Below are positions 37,590-45,604 of a DNA stretch of 64,000 nucleotides, piece after piece (position 1 is the stretch's first letter; each line of letters starts with the position of its first letter). Below the pieces are notes generated by a model, which did no database searches, was not told the origin of the DNA, and worked only from the letters and a program-made list of their open reading frames with translations. Position numbers and translations under genes: made by a program. The DNA comes from Arthrobacter sp. H35-D1. GTDB lineage: Bacteria; Actinomycetota; Actinomycetes; Actinomycetales; Micrococcaceae. Where the stretch lies: contig NZ_JASISP010000005.1 of NCBI RefSeq assembly GCF_030063185.1, forward strand, positions 124,001 through 188,000, written 5' to 3'.

Positions 37590-38471
37590 TTACGGAGCGC
37601 CTCCGCGGGCGATCAGTTCTTTCGCCAGGCGACGGTAGGACTCGGCGCCCTGGTGGTTTGCCGCATAGGAGGTGATGGGTTCGGCCGCGACGGATGCGTC
37701 GGCAAACTTGATGGTGCGCTTGATGACGGTTTCGAAAACCTTGTCGCCGAAGGCTTCCATCAAGCGGGCCAGGACCTCGCGGGCATGGAGCGTGCGTGCG
37801 TCGTACATGGTGGCCAGCACACCGTCGACCTGCAGCCGCGGGTTCAGCCGGTCCTGGACCTTGTCAATGGTTTCCACCAACAGGGCCACTGCACGCAGCG
37901 AAAAGAATTCGCAGATCAGCGGGATGATGACGCCGTGGGCGGCCGTGAGCGCGTTGACGGTCAGCAGGCCAAGCGAGGGCTGGCAGTCAATGAGGACCAC
38001 GTCGTAGTCGTCCTCAACCTTGCGCAGGGCGCTGGCCAGGACCTGCTCGCGGGCCACCTCGTTGACGAGCTGAACCTCCGCGGCGGACAGGTCGATGTTG
38101 GCCGGCAGGATGTCGATGTTCTCGATGTCGGTGTGGATGATGGCATCGCGGATGTCCACCTTCCGGTCCATCAAAACGTTGTAGACCGTGATGTCGAGTT
38201 CATGCGGATTGGTGCCCAAACCGGCAGAAAGGGCGCCCTGTGGATCAAAGTCGACGAGCAGCACCTTGCGCCCCGCTTCGGCGAGCGCGGCACCCAAGTT
38301 GATGGTCGACGTCGTTTTTCCCACGCCGCCTTTTTGATTCACCATCGCGATGACGCGGGCCGGGCCGTGGGAAGAAAGGACCGGTGGTTCTGGGAATTCC
38401 GTCAGCGGACGCCCTGTGGGGCCTAGTACGTCCTCGCCGGCAAGTGCCGTTGCACCCTGCTCGTTGCTCAC
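37590..38471 (-). CDS. ParA-family ATPase of the scpA-scpB operon
   Basis: ParA/Soj-type ATPase of 293 residues with Walker A MVNQKGGVGKTTSTINLGAA, then VLLVDFDPQGALSAGLG and the Walker B region VVLIDCQPSLGLLTVNAL. The first 37 residues are variable. This ParA stands at the head of the scpAB operon in many Actinobacteria (as Rv1708 in M. tuberculosis) and is distinct from the origin-proximal ParA. A ParB partner is not encoded nearby. GTG at 38471 is used; its ribosome-binding site is weak. Confidence 0.93.
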   Translation of the reverse strand: MSNEQGATALAGEDVLGPTGRPLTEFPEPPVLSSHGPARVIAMVNQKGGVGKTTSTINLGAALAEAGRKVLLVDFDPQGALSAGLGTNPHELDITVYNVLMDRKVDIRDAIIHTDIENIDILPANIDLSAAEVQLVNEVAREQVLASALRKVEDDYDVVLIDCQPSLGLLTVNALTAAHGVIIPLICEFFSLRAVALLVETIDKVQDRLNPRLQVDGVLATMYDARTLHAREVLARLMEAFGDKVFETVIKRTIKFADASVAAEPITSYAANHQGAESYRRLAKELIARGGAP

Positions 38472-38576
38472 CTGTCAGTCCACACTTTCGCTGCTAATTT
38501 ATTCACCACTGCCATCACCTAGGTTACCGGTTGCAGCGGAGAACTTTTGGACATTTGCCGCGGACGGGTTTTGAGC

Positions 38577-38640
38577 CTTGAACTTCAAGTTGAAGCTGAA
38601 TGTTTCCGGGAGGGGCCAAAGCAGGTCTCGCGCCTATACT
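38577..38640 (+). promoter_or_regulatory. Overlapping palindromes and -10 box upstream of the ABC genes
   Basis: CTTGAA-C-TTCAAG (38577-38589) and CTTCAA-G-TTGAAG (38583-38595) are two 13-bp palindromes sharing a half, a compact operator-like pattern. Downstream, TATACT (38635-38640) is a good -10 box eight bases before the ATG at 38649, so the transcript would be nearly leaderless. No clear -35 was found. Confidence 0.45.
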
Positions 38641-38648
38641 TCCAAGTG

Positions 38649-39383
38649 ATGAGCAAAGCTACCAGTCCCTCCCGAAAGAGTGCCCCTCCGCGCCAAGATG
38701 TGGTGCGTGCCGAGAAGCTCCAGGCCGGCTATGGCGGCCAAGGCGTGTGCGGTGTCGTGAGTTTCAGCCTGCATGCGGCCCAAGCGCTGGCCCTGGTGGG
38801 GCCCAACGGTGCCGGCAAGTCAACTGTTGTAAAAACCGTGGTGGGCCAGCTCGAGGCGGTTTCCGGGAGCACATTGATCAACGGCGCCAAGGTTGACGAC
38901 CGCACCCTTGACTTCCGCCGCGAAGTGGCCGTGGTTTTTGACGACGACGCCTTCTTCCCGGCGTTGACGGTGGAGGAGCACTTGGCCATTGTCTCGGCCG
39001 GGCACGGCGTGGAGGACGTGGAGGAAACCATCGCCGCCGAGCTGGAGTTCTTCGGGCTTTCGGCACTGGGCAAGTCGCGGCCCTACAACCTGTCCTCGGG
39101 CCAGCGGCGCAGGATGCTGTTGGCTTCGGCGTTTGTGCGCCCGCGCTCCCTGCTGGTCCTCGACGAACCGGAGCAGCGCCTGGACACGGCCATGCGGCAC
39201 AGGCTCGCCACACGCCTGCGCGCCGAAGTCGACGCCGGGCTCGCGTTGCTGCTTGTCACGCACGACCCCGATTTTCTCGCCACGGTGGCGACCAAGGCAT
39301 TGTTCATTGCCGACACCATCCACACCATGACCCCGACGCAGGCGGCAACCGCCATCGCCTCCGAAAACCCGCACGCGGACTAG
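38649..39383 (+). CDS. ABC transporter ATP-binding protein
   Basis: Cytosolic ATPase of 244 residues. Walker A is GPNGAGKSTVVK, the signature is LSSGQRRRMLLA, Walker B is LLVLDEPEQ and the H-loop is LVTHD. The signature has Gln instead of the more usual GGQ/GGM context, as in exporter-type subunits. The longer upstream frame is rejected because conserved residues begin after ATG 38649. The partner membrane gene starts seven bases after its stop. It likely energises the export of an unknown substrate. Confidence 0.9.
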   Translation: MSKATSPSRKSAPPRQDVVRAEKLQAGYGGQGVCGVVSFSLHAAQALALVGPNGAGKSTVVKTVVGQLEAVSGSTLINGAKVDDRTLDFRREVAVVFDDDAFFPALTVEEHLAIVSAGHGVEDVEETIAAELEFFGLSALGKSRPYNLSSGQRRRMLLASAFVRPRSLLVLDEPEQRLDTAMRHRLATRLRAEVDAGLALLLVTHDPDFLATVATKALFIADTIHTMTPTQAATAIASENPHAD

Positions 39384-39390
39384 GCGCCCC

Positions 39391-41064
39391 ATGAGCATGA
39401 AAATCAGCGAGCGCTTCAGCGCCAAGGACATTCGCCAATACACTTTCCGTGCCGGGCTCAGCCGCACCGAGGGCGGGCTCATGGAGCTCGTCTCGGAGGT
39501 CTACACCTCCATTTTGGGCGCCCTGACCCTGCTCACCATGGCAGGGGCCCTCATTGTGGCCCTGCGCCACAGCTTGGGCGTGGGAGACGAGTCGGCGCTG
39601 CTGGCATCGGCCATCTCTCCCGGCTTCCACTCCGTCACCCTTCTCCAGGCCAGTGCCACCGTGCTGCTGACCCTGGCGGCCGCCCTGCTGTCGGTGGAGA
39701 TGACCATGGGCCCCGTGGCCATGACGCTGCCGCAAACTGCTTGGTGGCTGGGACTTCCCGTCCGCCGTCGCGGTTTCATTCAACCAGGCTTTTTGAAGTC
39801 GCTCATCTGGCCATCGGCAGCGGCATTGGCGGTGGTGCTCCCCATGGCACTGGGCATGGAAGTGAACCCCACGCCGGGACGGCTGGCACTCTCGGTCTTG
39901 TGCGGACTGGGCTTGGCCTGGCTGCTGTACGGCATTGCCAGCTGGTGCCAGATCACCGATTCGGGCGCATGGCTGAAGAAAACGATGGGCGCCATCACGT
40001 TGATTGCCCCGCTGACACTCGTGGCCACGGCACTGTTCAACAACGTTGCCGGCGGTGGCGCCATCACGGCCGCCAACACGGCTTGGATGGAGTACCTGCC
40101 CACGAGCTGGCCGCTGCTGGTGGCCGACGGCGCCACCTGGCCGCTGCTGCTGGTGGCCCTTGCGCTGGGACTGCTGGTCCTGGTGTTCCTGAACCTTGAA
40201 CGCATCTCCACGGGGCAGCTGAAATCCAGTGCCGCGGCAGGCGCCTACGCCGCCAGCTCACTGCTTTCGATGGACGCCACGGAGCTGTCCCGTTCGCTGG
40301 GCGGCGAGACATCGGCCGGCACCAGCAGAATCCGCCTGCCGCTGATCTTCAAACGCGGCACGGCCTTCTCCCGCAGCGTCAAGACCTTGATCAGCACCCA
40401 CGCCACCATGGCCCTGCGCTCCCCTGCGACCTTGTTGCGCGTGCTGGTACTGGCCGCCATTCCCGCCTCGCTGGCGTCGGTGGAGTTCCTGGGCAACGCG
40501 ATCCTGATCGCCGTGGCGTTGTACCTGTGCGCACATTTTGCCGCCACCACGCTGGGGGCAACGGCCCGGTTTTCGGCAGGCAACCCTGCCGTGGACATGC
40601 TCATGCCGCTGCCGGCCAAGACCGTTCGGCTGGTGCACTACGCGGTGCCGGCTGCCGTGATGACTTTGTGGGCGCCCGTGTGCTTTGGGTTGCTGCTGGC
40701 GCTGGGAGTGGGCTCCCCGTCCCTGCTGGTTCTTGCCGTCTTGGCCGGGCCGGGACTGGGAGCCGCCACGTTGCGGGCTGCGTTCAGGCCAACCCCGGAC
40801 TGGAACATGCCGGCGGTTGCCTCGCCCACGGGCCCCATCCCCATGGGTGCCATCAAGGCCTTCCTGATTGGCCCCGACCTGACGCTGATTGTGCTGCTGC
40901 CGGTGCTGATCGCGCTGATTGCCGGAGGCGTCCCGGCCATTGCCTTTCCGATCCAGCTGACCCTGACGTTCCTGGCGTACAAGTGGGGCACGCACGTGCG
41001 CAAGCCCAAGTCCGCCAAGGACGGCGGCCTGTTCGGAATACCGGCCGCACCCGTGCAGAAGTAG
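39391..41064 (+). CDS. Multi-pass membrane protein (DUF6297-like ABC permease)
   Basis: Integral membrane protein of 557 residues with about 12 helices. It begins with a cytosolic stretch (KISERFSAKDIRQYTFRAGL) and ends with a basic tail. The order ATPase then this protein, with a seven-base gap, indicates that it is the permease of the preceding ATPase. Its overall look matches actinobacterial DUF6297 permeases, assigned by pattern only. Substrate unknown. Confidence 0.75.
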   Translation: MSMKISERFSAKDIRQYTFRAGLSRTEGGLMELVSEVYTSILGALTLLTMAGALIVALRHSLGVGDESALLASAISPGFHSVTLLQASATVLLTLAAALLSVEMTMGPVAMTLPQTAWWLGLPVRRRGFIQPGFLKSLIWPSAAALAVVLPMALGMEVNPTPGRLALSVLCGLGLAWLLYGIASWCQITDSGAWLKKTMGAITLIAPLTLVATALFNNVAGGGAITAANTAWMEYLPTSWPLLVADGATWPLLLVALALGLLVLVFLNLERISTGQLKSSAAAGAYAASSLLSMDATELSRSLGGETSAGTSRIRLPLIFKRGTAFSRSVKTLISTHATMALRSPATLLRVLVLAAIPASLASVEFLGNAILIAVALYLCAHFAATTLGATARFSAGNPAVDMLMPLPAKTVRLVHYAVPAAVMTLWAPVCFGLLLALGVGSPSLLVLAVLAGPGLGAATLRAAFRPTPDWNMPAVASPTGPIPMGAIKAFLIGPDLTLIVLLPVLIALIAGGVPAIAFPIQLTLTFLAYKWGTHVRKPKSAKDGGLFGIPAAPVQK

Positions 41065-41128
41065 CAGCGCGGAAGTAGCCAACAACACCCACGGCCCGGC
41101 ACCGGGCAATCAATAGCCAGCAATCAAT

Positions 41129-41239
41129 ACTGCAGCTGATGTGGGTCCCAGCGCCGGACACCCGCAGGAGCTGCAGTATAAATCTTGGCAACCCACATCA
41201 GCTGCAGTTTAAATCTTGGCAACCCGCAGGAGCTGCAGT
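41129..41239. repeat. Four copies of an 18-bp motif at exact 31-bp intervals
   Basis: The motif ACTGCAGCT-NNT-GYGGGT occurs at 41129-41146 (forward) and 41160-41177, 41191-41208 and 41222-41239 (reverse). All starts are 31 bp apart. The last three form a tandem repeat with the shared linker AAATCTTGGCA. The first two face each other as an imperfect inverted repeat. A related set lies at 42703-42795, on the other side of the symporter gene. 31 bp is about three helical turns. Confidence 0.85.
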
Positions 41240-41398
41240 ACGGATGCGACCGGCCCGTCGTCGGCTCAGGGTCGGGGCGGACACAACCCAGGATTACGTG
41301 GCAGGGCCCACACCGTTTACTATTGCTGAGGCGTGTCTCGCGCCACAACCACGTCGCGCAACCCGCGCGTGCCGACCCCGTAGACCCGAGGACACCCC

Positions 41399-42682
41399 TT
41401 GAAGAAGCTGAAATCGATCCCCCTGCTCGGGTGGATAGTCCTGGCCATCATCCTAGGCATTTTGACCGGCCCCATCATGCCCGTGTGGCTTGGCAGCGTG
41501 TTTCTGACCTACAACTCAATCTTCTCGGGATTCCTCGGCTTTGTTGTGCCGCTGATCATCCTGGGGCTCATCATGCCTGCAGTTGCCGAGCTCGGCAAGG
41601 GTGCCGGAAAGTGGCTCGGGATCACTGCCGTGATCTCATACGGCTCCACGATCCTCGCGGGATTGCTCGCCTACTTCGTGAGCCGGTGGCTGTTCACCCC
41701 GGCACTGGAGGGCGGTGGCCTCGAAGCGTTCGGAGCAGAATCCGGATCGGGCTTTACCCCCTTCCTGACGATCGTGAGCAGCGCAGGCGAATCCGCGACT
41801 GAGATCGTGCTTCCTCCGGTGATTGGTGTCATGAGTGCGCTTGTGCTCGCCTTCGTGATCGGCATCGGCCTCACCACGTTCCACAGCAAGGTGCTCTTTC
41901 GCGGTGCCATCGAGTTCCGTACAATCATCGAGGCCGTGATCCGACGCATCATCGTGCCCGCACTGCCGCTGTTCATCTTCGGTATCTTCATGGACCTCTC
42001 GGCGAGCGGTTCGGCCATGTTGGTCGTCACGAAGTTCTTGCTCGTTGCCGTCGTGTCCCTCGCGTTGACGTTTGTGGTGCTGCTGGCACAATACTCGGTG
42101 GCGGGAACTATGACGGGGCTGAACCCGCTGAAGGCACTGTGGAACATGCGCGATGCGTACTTCACGGCACTCGGCACCTCATCCTCGGCCGCAACAATTC
42201 CGGTAACACTTGCCTCAACAAAGAAAAACCGCGTCTCCGGCTCGGTGGCAGGATTCGTCGTGCCGTTGTGTGCCACGATCCACTTGTCCGGCTCGATGGT
42301 GAAGATCGTTTGCTTCTCGATCGCTGTGCTGCTGCTGACCGGCGGTGACGTTGCGTTCGCGGCGTACCTGCCGTTCATCCTGATGCTGGGCATCATGATG
42401 ATCGCCGCCCCGGGCGTTCCCGGCGGCGCAATCGCCGCCGCCGCGGGCCTGCTCGCGCAGATGCTCGGGTTCGGCGAAGTCGAAGTTGGCCTCATGTTTG
42501 CAGCGTACATTGCACTCGACAGCTTCGGCACGGCCGCGAACGTGACAGGCGATGGTGCCATCGCCCTGATCATGAACAAGCTCACGCGCGGACACCTCGG
42601 CACGCAGGCACAGGATCCGGACGACGAAAATATGGAAGCGGCAACGGGCAGCGAGACCGAATCGCACGCTCTGGCCCAATAG
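41399..42682 (+). CDS. Dicarboxylate/amino acid:cation symporter (DAACS family)
   Basis: Sodium- or proton-coupled importer of 427 residues with the GltP/SstT/DctA fold. Hairpin 1 has TALGTSSSAATIPVTL (serine-rich motif), and the late core has SGSMVKIVCFSIAVLLL, then MIAAPGVPGGAIAAAAGLL and FGTAANVTGDGAIALIMNK with the substrate Asp and Asn. TTG at 41399 has GAGG seven bases upstream; TACTAT at 41318-41323 is a possible -10 box. It is flanked on both sides by related repeats and its codon choice differs from neighbours (more CTC, ACG and GTG/GTC runs), hinting at transfer. Possible substrates are glutamate, succinate or serine. Confidence 0.9.
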   Translation: MKKLKSIPLLGWIVLAIILGILTGPIMPVWLGSVFLTYNSIFSGFLGFVVPLIILGLIMPAVAELGKGAGKWLGITAVISYGSTILAGLLAYFVSRWLFTPALEGGGLEAFGAESGSGFTPFLTIVSSAGESATEIVLPPVIGVMSALVLAFVIGIGLTTFHSKVLFRGAIEFRTIIEAVIRRIIVPALPLFIFGIFMDLSASGSAMLVVTKFLLVAVVSLALTFVVLLAQYSVAGTMTGLNPLKALWNMRDAYFTALGTSSSAATIPVTLASTKKNRVSGSVAGFVVPLCATIHLSGSMVKIVCFSIAVLLLTGGDVAFAAYLPFILMLGIMMIAAPGVPGGAIAAAAGLLAQMLGFGEVEVGLMFAAYIALDSFGTAANVTGDGAIALIMNKLTRGHLGTQAQDPDDENMEAATGSETESHALAQ

Positions 42683-42702
42683 GCAGTCACAGCATCCGTT
42701 CA

Positions 42703-42795
42703 GCAGCTGATGCGGGTTCCGGGGACAAACACCCGCATCAGCTGCAACATGAACGAGTCCGCGCGCTGAACACCCGCATCAGCTGCAACATGAAC
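42703..42795. repeat. Three copies of CAGCTGATGCGGGT, with a 14-bp hairpin
   Basis: GCAGCTGATGCGGGT at 42703-42717 faces its exact complement at 42731-42745 (14-bp stem, 13-base loop), and another reverse copy is at 42772-42786. The two reverse copies sit in a perfect 27-bp direct repeat (42728-42754 and 42769-42795). The core is shared with the 41129-41239 set. The hairpin lies between the convergent symporter and prpE genes and might also act as a terminator, though no T-run follows. Confidence 0.85.
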
Positions 42796-42823
42796 AGGGC
42801 ACGGCCGCAAAAACCAGCCCAGC

Positions 42824-44722
42824 CTAGCTGGGGCGCAGGATTGGACGCAGGTACTCGATGACGGAGCTGTCCTCGATGGTGGAGGGCACCTTGCAATCGT
42901 CGCCGTCGGCAATTTGGCGCATGGTCTTGCGCAGAATCTTCCCCGAGCGGGTCTTCGGCAGTGCCTCGACCACCACGGCGCTCTTGAAGTCGGCCACGGG
43001 CCCGATCTCCTTCCGCACCAGGGCCACCAATTCACGCTCCAAGTCCGCGGCTTGGATCGACACCCCGGCCTTGAGCACCACAAAACCCACGGCCTTTTGG
43101 CCCTTGAGCGCATCGGCAACACCAATGACGGCGCATTCAGCCACGGCCGGGTGGGTGCCCAGCACCTGCTCCATGCTTCCGGTGGAGAGCCGGTGCCCGG
43201 CGACGTTGATGATGTCATCGGTGCGGCCCATGACAAACACGTAGCCGTCCTGGTCGCGGTAGCCGGAATCCCCCGTCGTGTAGTAACCCTCAAACACGGA
43301 CAAGTATGAATCCACATAGCGCTGGTCGTTGTTCCACAAGGTGGTCAGCGTGCCAGGGGGCAGCGGCAGGGCAAGCACAATGTTGCCCTCCTCCCCCGGC
43401 GCCACCTCGGCCCCGACGGCATCCACAACGCGCAGGTCGTAGCCGGGCAGCGGCAGCGACGGCGACCCTGCCTTGATCGGCAGCCCGCCCATCCCCTGCG
43501 GATTGCCCACAATTCCCCAGCCTGTCTCGGTCTGCCACCAGTGGTCCACCACGGGCACGCCGAGCACCTTCGAGGCCCAGTGGAACGTGTCGGTGTCCAG
43601 CCGCTCACCGGCAGTGAACAGCGTTTGGAGGGTGCCGACGTCGTACTTCTTCAGCAGCTCCGCCTCCGGATCCATCTTCCTAATGGCGCGCAGAGCCGTC
43701 GGAGCGGTGAACAGCGCCTTGACCCCATGCTGGGCAATGACACGCCAAAATGCGCCGGCGTCGGGCGTGCCCACCGGCTTGCCCTCGTACATCAGCGTGG
43801 TGGCGCCGGCCAGCAGCGGCCCGTAAACAATGTACGAGTGCCCCACCACCCAGCCCACGTCCGACGCCGTCCACCACACGTCGCCGGCCTGGACGTTGTA
43901 CAGCTTGTCCATGGTCCACAGAAGTGCGACGGCGTGTCCCCCGTTGTCGCGCACCACCCCCTTGGGCACGCCGGTGGTGCCGGAGGTGTAGAGCACGTAG
44001 AGCGGGTCGGTTGACTTCACCATGACGGGGTCGGCGGGCTGCGCGCCGGCCATGGCCGCGTCCCAGTCCACCGCCGTGAGCTCATGTTCGACGGCGCTCT
44101 CGGCGAAGCCTTCCCGCCGCTTGATGATGACGGGCAGCTCCGGGACGCCTGCCTTGGCAAGTGCCTCATGGACGGTGGGCAGGTAGTTGATCTGCTTGTT
44201 GGGTTCGAGCCCGCCCGAGGTCGTGACAATGGCCTTGGGTGCGGCGTCGAGGATCCTGACGGACAACTCGCTGGCCGCAAACCCGCCAAACACCACCGAG
44301 TGGATGGCACCCAGGCGGGCGGTGGCGAGCATGGCGATGGCGGCCTCGGGGATCATGGGCAGGTAGATGACGACGCGGTCGCCCCTGCCCACGCCTAGAC
44401 TGCGCAGCACACCGGCGAATGTGGCCACTGCGGCGGTGAGTTCGCTGTACGTGTACGTGGTGACTTCCCCGCGCATGGCCGAGTCGTGGATCAGCGCCGT
44501 CTGGTCCCCCCTCCCGGCGGCAACATGCCTGTCAAGGGCGTTGTGGCAGGTGTTCATTTCACCGTCCGGGAACCAGCGGCTCAACGGCGCATCTTCGTCG
44601 CTGTGGGCGCGGCTTGGCTTGGCCGCCCAGTCAACCGCGTTGGCGGCCTCAAGCCAGAACCCTTCCGGATCACTGAGGCTGCGTTGGTATTCCTCGCTGA
44701 AACTGCTGTTGTGCAGGGGCAT
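42824..44722 (-). CDS. prpE: Propionate-CoA ligase
   Basis: AMP-forming acyl-CoA synthetase of 632 residues that activates propionate. Motifs: YTSGTTGVPKGVV (ATP loop), WWQTETGWGI, YYTTGDSGYRDQDGYVFVMG, and KTRSGKILRKTMR, whose second Lys is the acetylation-regulated catalytic residue. Acetyl-CoA synthetase is the close alternative; divergence from a gntR-prpDBC operon favours propionate. GGAG lies upstream of the ATG. The promoter and a TGTATACA palindrome are in the 200-bp intergenic region. Confidence 0.92.
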   Translation of the reverse strand: MPLHNSSFSEEYQRSLSDPEGFWLEAANAVDWAAKPSRAHSDEDAPLSRWFPDGEMNTCHNALDRHVAAGRGDQTALIHDSAMRGEVTTYTYSELTAAVATFAGVLRSLGVGRGDRVVIYLPMIPEAAIAMLATARLGAIHSVVFGGFAASELSVRILDAAPKAIVTTSGGLEPNKQINYLPTVHEALAKAGVPELPVIIKRREGFAESAVEHELTAVDWDAAMAGAQPADPVMVKSTDPLYVLYTSGTTGVPKGVVRDNGGHAVALLWTMDKLYNVQAGDVWWTASDVGWVVGHSYIVYGPLLAGATTLMYEGKPVGTPDAGAFWRVIAQHGVKALFTAPTALRAIRKMDPEAELLKKYDVGTLQTLFTAGERLDTDTFHWASKVLGVPVVDHWWQTETGWGIVGNPQGMGGLPIKAGSPSLPLPGYDLRVVDAVGAEVAPGEEGNIVLALPLPPGTLTTLWNNDQRYVDSYLSVFEGYYTTGDSGYRDQDGYVFVMGRTDDIINVAGHRLSTGSMEQVLGTHPAVAECAVIGVADALKGQKAVGFVVLKAGVSIQAADLERELVALVRKEIGPVADFKSAVVVEALPKTRSGKILRKTMRQIADGDDCKVPSTIEDSSVIEYLRPILRPS

Positions 44723-44757
44723 TCCGGTTCTCCATCCACGGTGATGTGATGAGTGCC

Positions 44758-44803
44758 ATACTAGCCGTGACTACCGAACCTCAACAAGGGTCCATGTATA
44801 CAT
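44758..44803 (-). promoter_or_regulatory. prpE promoter and upstream palindrome
   Basis: On the minus strand TTGTTG (44782-44787) and TAGTAT (44758-44763) are 18 bp apart, 36 bases before the prpE start. Seven bases upstream of the -35 lies the perfect palindrome ATGTATACAT (44794-44803), placed where an activator, or one half of a looping repressor pair, would bind. Confidence 0.6.
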
Positions 44804-44835
44804 AAATCAAATATCTATCCATATTTCTCGAATTA

Positions 44836-44864
44836 TTGCCCAATGCCTGCGTTCTTTGTATACA
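44836..44864 (+). promoter_or_regulatory. gntR-prpDBC promoter with operator on the -10 box
   Basis: TTGCCC (44836-44841) and TATACA (44859-44864) are separated by exactly 17 bp. The -10 box is part of the palindrome TGTATACA (44857-44864), the same core as near prpE. A GntR-type repressor bound here would block RNA polymerase. The two palindrome centres are 62 bp apart, close to six helical turns. Confidence 0.65.
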
Positions 44865-44923
44865 CTGATGGCACGTTGCATTCCACGCATCGCAACGGGG
44901 CACCAGAGCAGCGGAAAGGATCC

Positions 44924-45604
44924 ATGCGAGCCAGCGAACGCGCCTATGCGGCCTTGCGCAGCGACATTATCGAATGGCGACTGACTCCCGGAACCGTGCT
45001 GGGCGAGGTGGAACTCTCCGAGCGACTGGGAGTTTCGCGGACACCCATTCGTGAGGCGTTGGCCAAGCTTAGCGCCGAAGGCCTGGCACAACCACAAAGC
45101 GGGCGCGGGGTGGTGGTCAGCGAAATTTCCCTTGACCACCTGGACGAGCTTTTCGAACTGCGCTCCGCGTTGGAATGCAGGGCCGCCGAACTGGCCGCCC
45201 AGCGTGGGGACCCCGCCGTCTTCAGGGTCCTGCACGAACAACTGGCCAACGCCGGGGAGCTGCTCACCAGCGAAGACCCCACCCGCCACGACTACTACCA
45301 ACTGGTGGCCGAGCTGGATACGGCCGTTGACGCCGCCGTCGGAAATCACTACCTGAACCAAGCGCTGAAGAACCTGCGCGTCCATCTTGTCCGGGTGCGC
45401 CGGCTGTCCCAGGACAATCCCGCCCGACTGCGCGACGCGGCCCGCGAACATGCGGCAATTGCGCTGGCCATCGCCAACGGAAACTCCGCCGTGGCCAGCG
45501 CCGCGACCACCGTCCACCTGGACTACAGCCTGCGCCACCTGCTGGGCACCGCTGCCAAAGAACTTCCACAACTCCGTTTTCCCCCTGCGAAAGGATCATC
45601 ATGA
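44924..45604 (+). CDS. GntR-family regulator (FCD subfamily) of the prp locus
   Basis: Regulator of 226 residues with an N-terminal winged helix ([20 protein letters not shown], then [20 protein letters not shown]) and an all-helical FCD ligand domain ([20 protein letters not shown]) that binds organic acids, often with a metal held by Asp/His residues. ATG at 44924 has AAAGGA upstream; 27 earlier codons overlap the promoter and are rejected. Its stop overlaps the prpD start (ATGA). It is likely autoregulated and a switch for propionate catabolism, a different regulator type from the PrpR of mycobacteria. Confidence 0.92.
   Translation: MRASERAYAALRSDIIEWRLTPGTVLGEVELSERLGVSRTPIREALAKLSAEGLAQPQSGRGVVVSEISLDHLDELFELRSALECRAAELAAQRGDPAVFRVLHEQLANAGELLTSEDPTRHDYYQLVAELDTAVDAAVGNHYLNQALKNLRVHLVRVRRLSQDNPARLRDAAREHAAIALAIANGNSAVASAATTVHLDYSLRHLLGTAAKELPQLRFPPAKGSS

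Noticed and set aside
41129-42795. CRISPR array
   Set aside because: Spacers would be only about 13 bp and partly identical, the repeats are degenerate and mixed in orientation, and no cas gene is near.
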